The notes: generated by a model from the sequence alone, not told the origin. DNA of 64,000 bases from Ignavibacteriota bacterium (GCA_022616555.1 JAKEEG010000056.1:1-64000); one strand, 5' to 3'; shown: positions 14,866-24,661, counted from the first letter of the stretch. Program-made: numbers and translations.

Positions 14866-15813
14866 ATGGCAATATCCGTCCAAAACCTGACGAAGTACTA
14901 CGGCCGCGAAAAAGCGGTTGAGAATATCTCGTTCGAGGTGAAGACCGGCGAGATTTTGGGCTTCCTCGGTCCTAACGGCGCGGGTAAAACCACCACGATG
15001 AAGATTATCACCTGCTACATGCCGCCAAGCTCCGGCACGGTGGAAGTGGACGGGTACAATATCTTCGAGCACTCGATGGATGTGCGCCGCAAGATCGGCT
15101 ACCTGCCGGAACTCAACCCTCTCTATTTAGACATGAACGTGGTTGAGTATCTCGACTACGCCGCTCGGCTGCAAGGCATGAACGGCGGCACGATAACCCA
15201 GCGGCTCAAGCACATGGTGGAGGTCTGTGGGTTGGGCAACATGCGGCATAAGGACATCGGCGAGCTTTCCAAAGGCTACCGCCAGCGAGTGGGCCTTGCC
15301 CAAGCGATGATCCACGACCCCGAAATGCTCATCCTCGACGAGCCGACGAGCGGCTTAGACCCCAACCAAATTGTGGAAATCCGCAAGCTTATTAAAGACA
15401 TCGGCGAGAAGAAGACCGTCATCCTCTCCACGCACATTTTGTCCGAGGTGCAGGCGACCTGCGACCGCGTGATCATTATTAATGAGGGAACGATTGTCGC
15501 CGATGGCTCGCCGGAGAAGCTGCAACAAGAGTTCCGCGGCGCTGAAGTGATTACAGTAGAAATTAAATCCAACGAAAGTGCCGATGCAATCGCACAGAAA
15601 CTCAAATCGCTCGCGAATGTTGAATCCGTGGAGAGGATTGCAACGGACGGAGCGCTTTCGCACAGCTTTACGCTCATGACGGCAAAAGGCAGCGACATAC
15701 GCGAGGAACTATTTAACCGAGCTGTGGCGGAACGGTGGGTGCTGCTTGAGCTTACACGTAAGGGTACAAGTTTGGAAGAAATCTTCCACAAGTTGACGCG
15801 CGCGGAATCTTAA
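14866..15813 (+). CDS. ABC transporter ATP-binding protein (GldA-like)
   Basis: ABC ATPase of 315 aa. Walker A is GPNGAGKT (35-42), the signature LSKGYRQRVGLAQA, Walker B MLILDEPTSGLDP, and the switch His in STHILSE. The extra C-terminal domain of about 80 aa (VITVEIKSNESADAIAQKLKSL..) is usual in GldA/NatA-type exporters. It is the first gene of a GldA-GldF-GldG-DUF4340 cluster. In Flavobacteria GldAFG is needed for gliding, but in non-gliders its substrate is unknown. ATG at 14866. Confidence 0.92.
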   Translation: MAISVQNLTKYYGREKAVENISFEVKTGEILGFLGPNGAGKTTTMKIITCYMPPSSGTVEVDGYNIFEHSMDVRRKIGYLPELNPLYLDMNVVEYLDYAARLQGMNGGTITQRLKHMVEVCGLGNMRHKDIGELSKGYRQRVGLAQAMIHDPEMLILDEPTSGLDPNQIVEIRKLIKDIGEKKTVILSTHILSEVQATCDRVIIINEGTIVADGSPEKLQQEFRGAEVITVEIKSNESADAIAQKLKSLANVESVERIATDGALSHSFTLMTAKGSDIREELFNRAVAERWVLLELTRKGTSLEEIFHKLTRAES

Positions 15814-15898
15814 AGACGCAGAGGAGCGGGGCGCAGGGAGATTTCTCCTCAGCCCCTCTGCTCCCCAGCTCCCCTGCGGGTAGAAAAAGAAAAAACCG

Positions 15899-16624
15899 AT
15901 GGAAACAGTGAGTCAATATAAAAACATCGTCCCAATCTTCAAGAAAGAGCTTCGCTCGTACTTCAACTCGGCGGTGGCGTACGTGGTGATCGTTGTGTTT
16001 CTCGGGATTGTCGGGTGGTTTCATTCGAACAGTTTGTTTTTGAACAACGTCGCATCGCTGCGGCTGATGTTCGACATCGTTCCGATGGTTTTCCTGTTCA
16101 TCATCCCCGCTATCACGATGCGCTTGCTCTCGGAAGAGAAAAAATCCGGCACCATCGAGCTGCTCGTCACAAAGCCGTTGAGCGACACCGAAATCGTGCT
16201 GGGCAAATTCCTCGCCGCGTGGGCGCTGGTGGGCATTACACTCGTGCCGACACTCGTCTATTATATTACCGTTGCATCGCTCGGCAACATTGACCACGGT
16301 CCTGTGCTTGGCGGGTACTTCGGCTTGTTGCTGATGGCAGGCGTATTTATTGCAATCGGGTTGTTCGCCTCCAGCCTGACCGAAAATCAGGTTGTTGCGT
16401 TCATCATCGGTTTGGGTATGGTGCTGGCGTTTTTTATGTTCGACAAGATTTTGCCCTTCGTGCCGGCATGGCTCACGACAACCGTTGAATTTCTCGGCGT
16501 CGATTACCACAAAACCAATATCGAGCGCGGCGTTATCGATTCACGGGATATCCTGTACTTCCTTTCGTTGCTTGGGCTGATGCTGTACCTGACGATACTC
16601 TCGCTGGAACGCCGCAAGTGGTAA
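15899..16624 (+). CDS. ABC-2 permease (GldF-like)
   Basis: A 241-aa ABC-2 type membrane subunit with about six transmembrane helices. The start IVPIFKKELRSYFNSAVAYVVIVVF and the cytoplasmic loop MRLLSEEKKSGTIELLVTKPLSDTEIVLGKF are typical of GldF and the NosY/CcmB-like group. It lies 85 bp after the ATPase, across a short inverted repeat, and 56 bp before the GldG-like gene. It should form the channel energised by the GldA-like ATPase. Confidence 0.9.
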   Translation: METVSQYKNIVPIFKKELRSYFNSAVAYVVIVVFLGIVGWFHSNSLFLNNVASLRLMFDIVPMVFLFIIPAITMRLLSEEKKSGTIELLVTKPLSDTEIVLGKFLAAWALVGITLVPTLVYYITVASLGNIDHGPVLGGYFGLLLMAGVFIAIGLFASSLTENQVVAFIIGLGMVLAFFMFDKILPFVPAWLTTTVEFLGVDYHKTNIERGVIDSRDILYFLSLLGLMLYLTILSLERRKW

Positions 16625-16680
16625 AGAAGGCTTGATTACAGAATTCTGATGACCGATTACTGATAACTGATTACTGCTTC

Positions 16681-18204
16681 ATGAATACTAAAAAGACACA
16701 GGCGTTGATTCGGGTGCTACTCGTTGCGGGGATTCTCGCGCTGGTGAATTTCATTTCCATCCGTATCTTTACGCGAGCAGACCTCACTGCGCAGGGAATC
16801 TACACGCTCGCAGAGGCGAGTAAAAACCTTGTCGGCGCGCTGGACGACCGCGTTACGGTGAGAGCGTACTTTACCGAAGACCTCCCTGCCCCGTACAACA
16901 ACAACCGCCGCACGGTGTTGGATATCCTGAACGAGTACAAAGCCTACGCGGGCGGCAACCTGCAACACGAATTTATCAACCCAGAAGGAGAAGAAGGCGA
17001 GCAGGAAGTACAACAACAGGGCATTGCGCCGGTGCAGGTGCAGGTTGTGAATGAAGATAGATTCGAGGTTAAGCGCGGGTACCTTGGCTTGGTGCTGATG
17101 TACGAAGACCGCAAGGAAGTCATCCCCGTTGTACAGAATCTTTCCTCGTTAGAGTACGACATCAGCAGCGCGTTAAAGAAACTCATCACACGAGTGAAGA
17201 AAAAAATCGGCTATACGCAGGGACACGACGAACCGGCACTTCAAACGATCAACGCCGCACAGCAAACAGTAGCCGAACAGTACGAGCTTGTTGCTGTTGA
17301 CTTAAGCACGGGAAATCAGATTCCGGCTGACCTTGCTGCGCTGTTAGTCATTTCGCCGGCGAAAAAACTCGCAGACAGCGCGCTCTATGCAATCGACCAG
17401 TATATCATGGGTGGCGGCAAGGCGGCATTCTACGTGAACCGCATGAATGCCAATCTCAACGCCCGCTTCGCGCAGCCGATTGAGACCGGGCTTGACAGCC
17501 TCCTCGCCCGGTACGGCGTGCGGGTGAATGCGGACCTCATCCGCGACGCGCAGTGCGCCAACATCAGTGTGCAGCAACAACAAGGCCCATTTATGGTCCG
17601 CAGTCAGTTGCCATTCGTATACTTGCCGATGGCGTCGAATTTCAGCGAGGAGAATGCCATCGTGAAAGATTTGGAAAGCATCGTCTTCCCGTTTGTCAGC
17701 TCGCTCGATACGACGCTCGCCGCGCCCTTAGGATTGAAATCAGAAGTGCTGATCAGCTCCTCGTCGCGTGCCGGGCGCCAATCCGGATTTATGATGATCG
17801 ACCCATTCCAAAAATACACGGCGGAAGACTTGCCGGAAGCAAACATCCCCATGGCAGTTCTGGTGGAGGGGTCGTTCAACAGTTATTTTGCCGAATCTTC
17901 CAGCCCGGAGACGCGCATTGTCGTCGTTGGTGACGGCGATTTTATGAGGGATGAATACCTGGGCGGAGCTGGTAATATCACGTTTTTCGCGAACGTCGTC
18001 GATTATCTTGCCGACGACACAGGGCTGATCACCATCCGATCCAAAAATGTCGGTATGCCGCCTCTGGAAGAAGTCTCGGACGGCACGAAGAAACTCCTGA
18101 AGTACGCCAACCTGCTCGCGCCGCCGTTGCTCATCGTCGGGTACGGGTTGTTCAGGTGGCGCAGGCGCCTGGCATTAAAGCGGGCGTTGGAAGCACATAT
18201 TTAA
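16681..18204 (+). CDS. GldG-like ABC transporter auxiliary protein
   Basis: A 507-aa GldG-family protein with an N-terminal membrane anchor (ALIRVLLVAGILALVNFISIRIF) and a C-terminal helix (LLAPPLLIVGYGLFRWRRRL). In between is the ABC-type uncharacterised transport domain seen in GldG/IFT52-like proteins: RVTVRAYFTEDLPAPYNNNRRTVLDILNEY, GYTQGHDEPALQ, YIMGGGKAAFYVN, RIVVVGDGDFMRDEYL. The extracytoplasmic domain presumably engages substrate or sugar. A GATTACTGATAACTGATTACTG repeat immediately precedes the ATG at 16681. Confidence 0.9.
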   Translation: MNTKKTQALIRVLLVAGILALVNFISIRIFTRADLTAQGIYTLAEASKNLVGALDDRVTVRAYFTEDLPAPYNNNRRTVLDILNEYKAYAGGNLQHEFINPEGEEGEQEVQQQGIAPVQVQVVNEDRFEVKRGYLGLVLMYEDRKEVIPVVQNLSSLEYDISSALKKLITRVKKKIGYTQGHDEPALQTINAAQQTVAEQYELVAVDLSTGNQIPADLAALLVISPAKKLADSALYAIDQYIMGGGKAAFYVNRMNANLNARFAQPIETGLDSLLARYGVRVNADLIRDAQCANISVQQQQGPFMVRSQLPFVYLPMASNFSEENAIVKDLESIVFPFVSSLDTTLAAPLGLKSEVLISSSSRAGRQSGFMMIDPFQKYTAEDLPEANIPMAVLVEGSFNSYFAESSSPETRIVVVGDGDFMRDEYLGGAGNITFFANVVDYLADDTGLITIRSKNVGMPPLEEVSDGTKKLLKYANLLAPPLLIVGYGLFRWRRRLALKRALEAHI

Positions 18205-18211
18205 TTTTTCT

Positions 18212-18239
18212 GTAGGGGCGTATAATTATACGCCCCTAC
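18212..18239. repeat. 28-bp perfect palindrome (GTAGGGG..CCCCTAC)
   Basis: Perfect palindrome in the 43-bp gap between the GldG-like and DUF4340 genes, with arms GTAGGGGCGTATAA and its complement. It has the same length and outer seven bases as the palindrome at 12536-12563 but a different core. It may attenuate transcription within the operon. Confidence 0.6.
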
Positions 18240-18247
18240 CAAACAAT

Positions 18248-19135
18248 ATGAAGAAAAACACCATAATACTTCTTCTCTTGTTCGTTGTGCTGCTCGGTGC
18301 GGCGTATCTTGTCACCATGAAGCCGGGCGAGCAAAGTGTTTCCTCGGATGAGGGGGAGCCTGTCGTGGAAGTCGATTCTGCCATGGTAGATAAAATCGAA
18401 ATCCGCGCGCCGCTTTCATCCGTTGTGCTGGTCAAGCGCGGGTCTGAGTGGTTCCTCGAACAACCCATCTCGTACAAAGCGAACCAGGCCAACGTCACAA
18501 GCGCTATCAAACAGGCGAGAGATATGAAAGTGAAGAACGTCGTGTCAACAAACGCAGAAAAGCATGGCATGTTCGAGGTGGATTCCACAGGCACGAGCGT
18601 AACGCTATACGAGAACGGCGAGCAGGCGGCGAGTTTCATCCTCGGCAAAACGGGTCCTGCATTTTCCGACAGCTACGCGCGGCTCGCATCCTCGAACGAC
18701 GTCCTCCTTGTCGGCGATGGACAATCATTCGTCTTTAATAAAGCGCTCAAAGAGTGGCGCGACAGAACGATCTTCACCGCTCCCAAAGAGACAATCACTG
18801 AGATAGCGTTCCAGTACGGCAACGAGCGTTTTATGCTTGCGTTCAAGGATAGTGTATGGATGGTCGGCGGCGACCCCGCAGATGATAACACTGTGCAGAG
18901 TTTTCTCACGTCGCTATCAAAAATCGAGGCTGATGAGTTTGTTGACACTGCGCCTACACTGCTTCCCAAGCTCACCGCTCAGATCGCTGTCAGCAGTACG
19001 CAACTGCGTTTCCACGAAGCCTCCGATAAGTCAAAATACTACGTGCAAAGTTCCGCATCCCCGCAATGGTACGAGCTTCAAAACTGGCGCGTCAATCAAC
19101 TGCTGAAGAGGAAGAGCGATTTTGTAAAGAAGTGA
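18248..19135 (+). CDS. DUF4340 domain protein
   Basis: A 295-aa protein with an N-terminal membrane anchor (TIILLLLFVVLLGAAYLVTM) and a periplasmic DUF4340 region: VDSAMVDKIEIRAPLSSVVLVKRGSEWFLEQPISYKANQANV.., FILGKTGPAFSDSYARLASSNDVLLV. DUF4340 genes are regularly the fourth gene of GldAFG-like clusters, as here. Role unknown, probably an accessory part of the exporter. ATG at 18248, nine bases after the palindrome. Confidence 0.87.
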   Translation: MKKNTIILLLLFVVLLGAAYLVTMKPGEQSVSSDEGEPVVEVDSAMVDKIEIRAPLSSVVLVKRGSEWFLEQPISYKANQANVTSAIKQARDMKVKNVVSTNAEKHGMFEVDSTGTSVTLYENGEQAASFILGKTGPAFSDSYARLASSNDVLLVGDGQSFVFNKALKEWRDRTIFTAPKETITEIAFQYGNERFMLAFKDSVWMVGGDPADDNTVQSFLTSLSKIEADEFVDTAPTLLPKLTAQIAVSSTQLRFHEASDKSKYYVQSSASPQWYELQNWRVNQLLKRKSDFVKK

Positions 19136-19268
19136 CAGCTTGAGACGTGCGTGTTTGTTGGAGCATATCGTTGGTTGTAACACCACCCTAATCTTCTTGA
19201 TTCGCTAGGCATTTTTGGTTACCTTTTTAACTGTCTTATCACCTATTTTTCCACATTTTTTATCATTT

Positions 19269-21305
19269 ATGATGGATATGAACCGAATTTCAACACCACT
19301 GCTTGTCGTCACTGGCTTCCTTTTGCTCGGCGGCTGCGCCGGCACCGGACGGAACGCGCAGACGGAAGATAACAGCCCTGTTGTCGCAGTCATTGCAGAC
19401 GAGCGAATGACGCTCAAGAATTTCGAAGACGCGTATGCTAAAAATAACGGCGGCTGGGAAAAGGGAGCGGCCGCTTCGCTGGAGGAACGCGAGCGGTTCC
19501 TCGACCTGCTGGTCAAGTTTAAGCTGAAAGTGCGCGAAGCCCGCGAGCGCGGGCTGGAGCGCGATTCCTCCATCCAGCAAGAGCTTGAAAGCTACGGCGC
19601 GTCTATCGCAACGTCGTACATGCTGGATAAGGAGCTTGTCGAGCCGAACATCAAGAAGCTCTACGAACGCAGGGAGGTGGAAATCCGTGCAAGTCATATC
19701 CTGATTCGTTTCGCGAATACTCCGCCTACGCCGGAAGATACTGCTGTCGCTTATCAAAAAGCGAAAGAGGTCATCGCCCTTGTTCCCACGTTACCGTTTG
19801 ACTCGCTCGCCATGCAATACTCGCGCGATCAAAGCGTTATGATGAACCGCGGCGACCTCGGTTATTTCTCCTCGGGCAGAATGGTGAAGGAATTTGAGGA
19901 CGCGGCCTATGGCATGAACGTCGGGGAATATAACCGGGTGCCGGTGCGGACGCAGTTCGGCTACCATATCATCAAAATAACCGACCGCCGGCCTGCTTCG
20001 GGCTCTATTCGCGTCAGCCATATTCTCAGGCGCTTTTCGCCCACGAGGGAGGACTCGACAGCGGTGAGCGATTCCGCCCAGGCTATCTATAAACTCATTG
20101 TTGGGGGACTGGACTTCGCTAAAGCCGCGCAACAGTTTTCTGAGGACCCCACGACAGCCACGCGCGGCGGAGACCTCGGGTTTATCGACCGCTCGCGCAT
20201 TCCCGAGCACATCGCTGCGGATTTTTACAGCAAACCGGTTGGCACTGTCTTCGAGCCCATGCGGTTTCCGTACGGTTATCATATCTTTAAAACAATTGAG
20301 AAAAAGCCGGTTCTTCCGTTTTCCGAGGTTGAGCGCGAACTTCGAAATCAGTATCAAGCCAACCGCTACACAGACGATTATACGGCGTACCTGCACGGGC
20401 TGAAAAAGAAGCTCCAGTTCTCGCTCGACATTAACACGATGTACACATTTACTCATGCGTTCGATACCGCCACAACGCCTTCGCGGGAAGGATGGAGCGA
20501 CACGCTGGATACGGACTTCTTACAGCGACGGCTTCTCACCATTGGCGGGTCGGGTTACAGTGTAGGGGACGCCGTGGCGTACATCAAGGCGAGCGAAGAA
20601 TTTAAAAAAACGCTGCTCAGCTCACAAAATGTTGAGAAGGTCATCGAGCGTTTTACGGAGATTAAAGCGCTCGAGCACGAGGCGAAAAATCTCGCTGAGA
20701 GGCACCCGGAGTTCGATAGGCTGATGAAAGAGTACGAAGACGGCGTGCTGCTCTTTAAAATTGAACAAGACGAGGTGTGGAATAAAATCGACACTTCGCA
20801 TGCCGCTTTACGCGCTTACTATGAAGCAAACCTTCAACAATACCAGCTTCTGGACCGGGTCAATGCCCAGGAGATCCTCGTGAAAGACACACTCCGCGCT
20901 GACTCTCTCTATAAGCGACTGAAGAAGGGGGAGGATTTTGGAAAACTCGCCCAAGAATACACCGTCAGGGAAGGCAAGATTAAAGCCTCGAAAGGTGTAT
21001 GGGGCGACCTCGACCCGCAGACTCACCCGGTGACGGAAAAGGCTTGGGCAATGGTTGTCGATTCGATCTGCGCTCCATTCAAACTTCCCGAAGGCTGGGC
21101 AATCGTTAAAACGCTCTCCAAGCAACACGCGCGAACAAAGCCGTTTGATGAAGTAGCCACGGAGGTTGCAAACAGTTATCGCGAGTATGCTTCAAAACAG
21201 CGCGAGCAAGAATGGGTGGACGAACTCAAGAATAAATACGGCGTTACACTTTCAAAAGGCTCGCTCGTCGAGGCGTTCCGCAGGAATCAGGGTGAGACGA
21301 ACTAG
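19269..21305 (+). CDS. Triple-parvulin PpiC-type peptidyl-prolyl isomerase lipoprotein
   Basis: Periplasmic folding factor of about 678 aa. The lipobox LLLGGC|A marks an outer-membrane or periplasmic lipoprotein. Three parvulin-like regions are visible: EIRASHILIRFA.., SIRVSHILRRFS.., and a diverged RVNAQEILVKDTLRADSLYKRL. Each is followed by a GGDLG/RGDLGYF-type glycine block in the first two, and GVWGDLDPQTHP in the third. It begins a run of three related genes. The track start at 19215 lacks a signal sequence. ATG 19269 (MMDMNRIST) gives a normal lipoprotein signal. Confidence 0.88.
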   Translation: MMDMNRISTPLLVVTGFLLLGGCAGTGRNAQTEDNSPVVAVIADERMTLKNFEDAYAKNNGGWEKGAAASLEERERFLDLLVKFKLKVREARERGLERDSSIQQELESYGASIATSYMLDKELVEPNIKKLYERREVEIRASHILIRFANTPPTPEDTAVAYQKAKEVIALVPTLPFDSLAMQYSRDQSVMMNRGDLGYFSSGRMVKEFEDAAYGMNVGEYNRVPVRTQFGYHIIKITDRRPASGSIRVSHILRRFSPTREDSTAVSDSAQAIYKLIVGGLDFAKAAQQFSEDPTTATRGGDLGFIDRSRIPEHIAADFYSKPVGTVFEPMRFPYGYHIFKTIEKKPVLPFSEVERELRNQYQANRYTDDYTAYLHGLKKKLQFSLDINTMYTFTHAFDTATTPSREGWSDTLDTDFLQRRLLTIGGSGYSVGDAVAYIKASEEFKKTLLSSQNVEKVIERFTEIKALEHEAKNLAERHPEFDRLMKEYEDGVLLFKIEQDEVWNKIDTSHAALRAYYEANLQQYQLLDRVNAQEILVKDTLRADSLYKRLKKGEDFGKLAQEYTVREGKIKASKGVWGDLDPQTHPVTEKAWAMVVDSICAPFKLPEGWAIVKTLSKQHARTKPFDEVATEVANSYREYASKQREQEWVDELKNKYGVTLSKGSLVEAFRRNQGETN

Positions 21306-22176
21306 CGCATTCGGCATGGTAGGCAATCACTCTGCCCGCGGTGCGGCTGCCTTGTTCGCCGCGCTTGCCTGTATCGGTTGCGGTGAGCGAACCCCGCCGG
21401 AAACACCCGTGGCGCGTGTAGACGGACAGACGTTGACGCTGGAGCATATTCGCGCGCGGTTCGATTCGGCACGGGGGGTGTCGGATGCCCAAGTGCACGG
21501 TTACTTGCAGCAGTGGATTACAGATGAGATGTTGTATCGTGAAGCTGTGCGTCGCGGGCTTGATAAGCAGCCTTCTCTTGCCGCCCGATTAGAAGACGTC
21601 CGGAGGCAGCTGGTCATTAACGCGCTGATGGACCAGGAAATTTACAACGCCCAAACCGCCGCAAGTGCATCCGGCGAGATTGCCGCTTATTATGAAGAAC
21701 ATAAAAGCGAGTTTATTCTCACGAACGACGTCGTACTGGTAAGCTTTACCCTGTTTGCCGAGCGCGACGAGGCAAATCAATTTCGCTCGGCCGTCCTTCG
21801 CGGAACCCCGTGGGGAACCGCCGTTCGCGACTCGATACAAGGCACAGCTATTCTCGCGCGCATCGATTCGACGTACTTTACGCAACAAACGCTCTTCCCG
21901 CCTGAGCTTTGGCGCGCAGCGCGGGGCATCGGTACGGGCAGCCCGTCGTTTCCCATTCCCACAGATGAGGGGTATTATGTGCTCGTTGTCTGGCGGTACG
22001 CACGGCAGGGACAGCAAGCCGAGCTGGCGTACGTCGAGCCGGAAATTCGCAGCAGGCTTGCCATTCAACGCAGGCAGGCGCGTTTTGACTCGCTGCTGGA
22101 GAACCTTCGCGCCCGGCATACTGTTGAAATATTAGTTGAACCCGATACGGCAACACCGGAAAATGAACAAGAGTAA
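21292..22176 (+). CDS. SurA-N/parvulin-like lipoprotein
   Basis: About 294 aa. Starting from GTG at 21292, VRRTSAFGMVGNHSARGAAALFAALACIGCGE gives a positively charged n-region and a lipobox (ACIGC). A downstream ATG at 21316 is the alternative. The GTG has a well-spaced AGGA and overlaps the preceding stop, so translation is coupled. The mature part has a SurA-type N-domain (PVARVDGQTLTLEHIRARF..) and a weak parvulin-like region without the usual active-site motifs, so it may act as a chaperone only. The track ORF start at 21166 is inside the upstream gene and rejected. Confidence 0.78.
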   Translation: MRRTSAFGMVGNHSARGAAALFAALACIGCGERTPPETPVARVDGQTLTLEHIRARFDSARGVSDAQVHGYLQQWITDEMLYREAVRRGLDKQPSLAARLEDVRRQLVINALMDQEIYNAQTAASASGEIAAYYEEHKSEFILTNDVVLVSFTLFAERDEANQFRSAVLRGTPWGTAVRDSIQGTAILARIDSTYFTQQTLFPPELWRAARGIGTGSPSFPIPTDEGYYVLVVWRYARQGQQAELAYVEPEIRSRLAIQRRQARFDSLLENLRARHTVEILVEPDTATPENEQE

Positions 22177-22212
22177 CTCTCCGGTTATTTTTTTACAGTT
22201 GAGAAAGAATGT

Positions 22213-23490
22213 ATGAAAACCCTGAGCATCACTGCTCTCATCGCAACCTGCGCCGTCCTGGCAACAACGACAACGACGGCGCAAACGCTCATCGATCGCA
22301 TTGTCGCCGTCGTCGATAAGGAAATTATCACCGAATCCGAGCTGACTGAACGCACTACCCTGGTGGCATTGCAAAACCGGCTCACCCCTTCCGACCCAGA
22401 GCTGCGCCGGCAAATACTGGATGCGCTCATCGCTGAAAAACTGGTGCTTGCCCAGGCCTTCATCGACAGCGTTGTTGTGACCGATGAAGAAGTATCGCGC
22501 GAACTGGACCAACAGGTTGACAATTTGATCCGCCGCGCAGGCTCACAAGAACGGCTGGAACAAATTTACGGCATGCCGCTTTCACGCATTAAACGCGAAT
22601 CGCGCGAGATCATGCGCAAGCAGATGTTGGTGTCGCGCGTGAGGCAGGCGAAGGAAAGCTCAATCCAAATTTCACGGCGTGAAGTCGAGGAATTTTTTGA
22701 GGAGTACAAAGACAGCCTTGAGACCGTGCCGGAAGAATTCGAGCTCAGTCATATTTTTATCAAGCCGAAAGCCGATACGACGGTCGAGCGGCAAACACGA
22801 GCCGTTATGACGGCGATACTCGACAGCCTCCGTGCGGGTGCAAGCTTTACGGACTTTGCCAAGCGGTATTCCGACGACGGTTCATCGGCGGCCGGCGGAG
22901 ACCTTGGGTGGGCGAAACGAGGCGACTACGTACAAGAATTTGAGCAGGCACTCTTTTCGCTGCGCGAGAACCAAATCTCCGACATCGTGAAAACCCAGTT
23001 CGGCTTTCATATCATCCAACTCATCGAACGGCGCGGCGAATCCGTCCATGCCCGGCACATTTTGAAACGCATTGAGACAGGCCCGGCAAGCGATTCGGCA
23101 ACGGTGGAATTTTTGAACGCCTTGCGGGATAGCCTGCAGAACGGGGCTGTATTTTCCGACCTTGCCAAACGGTACTCCGAGGATGAAGAGACCAAAGCTA
23201 CTGGAGGAGACCTCGGCACCGTCGCGCTCGATATGCTGCAACCGGAGCTTGCCAACATCGTAAGAGACTTACAGGAGGGCGAGGTTAGCCAGCCTCAACG
23301 TGTGCCGCAAGGATCCGCGTATGGTTACCAAATCGTAAAGGTCAAAAAACGGATACCGGCACATCCCCCCACACTTAAAAGCGATTATCGCCGTATCGAG
23401 CAAATCGCGTTGCAGCTCAAGCGCGCGCGCGAAGGCGACGAGTGGATGGAAGACTTAAAGAAAAACATTTATTGGGAAGTACGGCTGTAG
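22213..23490 (+). CDS. SurA-like periplasmic chaperone/prolyl isomerase
   Basis: A 425-aa SurA-type protein with a signal peptide (MKTLSITALIATCAVLATTTTTAQ). The SurA N-domain begins LIDRIVAVVDKEIITESELTER. Two parvulin domains follow: FELSHIFIKPKADTTVERQTR.. GGDLGWAKRGDYVQEFE and VHARHILKRIETG.. GGDLGTVALDMLQPEL. SurA escorts outer-membrane proteins through the periplasm. It is the third of three consecutive parvulin-family genes, 36 bp after the second, forming a likely operon for outer-membrane protein biogenesis. Confidence 0.9.
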   Translation: MKTLSITALIATCAVLATTTTTAQTLIDRIVAVVDKEIITESELTERTTLVALQNRLTPSDPELRRQILDALIAEKLVLAQAFIDSVVVTDEEVSRELDQQVDNLIRRAGSQERLEQIYGMPLSRIKRESREIMRKQMLVSRVRQAKESSIQISRREVEEFFEEYKDSLETVPEEFELSHIFIKPKADTTVERQTRAVMTAILDSLRAGASFTDFAKRYSDDGSSAAGGDLGWAKRGDYVQEFEQALFSLRENQISDIVKTQFGFHIIQLIERRGESVHARHILKRIETGPASDSATVEFLNALRDSLQNGAVFSDLAKRYSEDEETKATGGDLGTVALDMLQPELANIVRDLQEGEVSQPQRVPQGSAYGYQIVKVKKRIPAHPPTLKSDYRRIEQIALQLKRAREGDEWMEDLKKNIYWEVRL

Positions 23491-23680
23491 TTCCCACAGA
23501 GCGGTTTGTTTCAATCGGTTCTGTATCCTATTACATGCGAACTGTATGCTGGTGTACCTGTAGGGGTGCAGAGGTGCCGGGGAGGAAAGCTTTTTCACCC
23601 CCGCTCCTTCGTACTGTGGAGATAGTAAACCGGTATTAAACAAAAACTGTTCATAGAACAATGAAAATTGGTAGTAGATA

Positions 23681-24661
23681 ATGAGCGACGTCGAATCCGT
23701 TAAAAAACTTTCCCAGGCTTACGAGAGCCTTCGTTCCGAAGTTGGGAAAGTGATCGTAGGACAGGACCAAACGATTGAGCAATTGATTATCGCTCTGCTC
23801 GCCCGCGGGCATTGCTTGCTCGTCGGCGTGCCGGGGTTAGCCAAAACGCTGCTGATTAAAACGCTCGCTGAAGCGCTCGATTTGAAATTCAGCCGCATCC
23901 AGTTTACGCCGGACCTCATGCCGAGCGATATTACGGGCACGGAAATCATCGAAGAGAACGTTTCGACGGGGCAAAAATCGTTCAAGTTCATCAAAGGCCC
24001 GGTCTTCGCCAACATCATCCTTGCCGATGAAATCAACCGCACTCCTCCGAAAACCCAGGCCGCTCTCCTGGAGGCAATGCAAGAACACCGCGTGACTGCC
24101 GCCGGAGAAACCCACGTGCTCGAAGAGCCGTTCTTCGTGCTTGCTACGCAGAACCCCATCGAGCAGGAGGGAACCTATCCGTTGCCCGAAGCACAACTCG
24201 ACCGGTTTATGTTCAACTTATGGCTTGATTATCCGAGCTTTCAGGAGGAGGTTGCTATCGTTAAGGCGACAACCAGCCCGTACTCGGCAACGCTAAAGCA
24301 TGTATTGAATGCTAGCGACATTATCGCTTTTCAGGACCTTGTACGCCGCGTTCCGGTGGCGGATAACGTCATCCAATATGCCGTAGCTTTAGTGGAACGC
24401 TCCAGGCCCCAGACGAACGGCGCGCTGCCGTTTGTGAAGAACTGGATCCGCTGGGGAGCAGGCCCGCGCGCATCACAATTTTTGATTCTCGGCGCGAAAA
24501 CTCGCGCCATCCTCTCCGGCAGGCACACTCCGGATATTAATGATGTCAAAGCAATAGCCGCTCCGGTGCTGCGGCACAGGCTGGTAACGAGCTTCAACGC
24601 CGAGGCGGAAGGCATCTCCCCACTGATGATTATCGAGAAGCTGTTAGAACACTCCGATTAA
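23681..24661 (+). CDS. MoxR-family AAA+ ATPase
   Basis: A 326-aa MoxR ATPase. Walker A GVPGLAKT (49-56), Walker B ILADEINRTPPKTQAALLEAMQE, sensor 1 FFVLATQNPIEQEGTYPLPEAQLDRF and the C-terminal lid RAILSGRHTPDINDVKAIA are all standard. MoxR proteins act as chaperones for VWA proteins. Here the usual DUF58 gene is missing, and the VWA membrane protein appears two genes downstream after a subtilase. ATG at 23681 follows a 190-bp gap with no gene. Confidence 0.93.
   Translation: MSDVESVKKLSQAYESLRSEVGKVIVGQDQTIEQLIIALLARGHCLLVGVPGLAKTLLIKTLAEALDLKFSRIQFTPDLMPSDITGTEIIEENVSTGQKSFKFIKGPVFANIILADEINRTPPKTQAALLEAMQEHRVTAAGETHVLEEPFFVLATQNPIEQEGTYPLPEAQLDRFMFNLWLDYPSFQEEVAIVKATTSPYSATLKHVLNASDIIAFQDLVRRVPVADNVIQYAVALVERSRPQTNGALPFVKNWIRWGAGPRASQFLILGAKTRAILSGRHTPDINDVKAIAAPVLRHRLVTSFNAEAEGISPLMIIEKLLEHSD

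Noticed and set aside
15752-16510. 252-aa minus-strand ORF
   Set aside because: Antisense to the GldF-like permease gene; composition rich in His, Gln and Arg is typical of shadow frames, and no family motif is present.
19791-20456. 221-aa minus-strand ORF
   Set aside because: Antisense to the triple-parvulin gene; no domain recognised.
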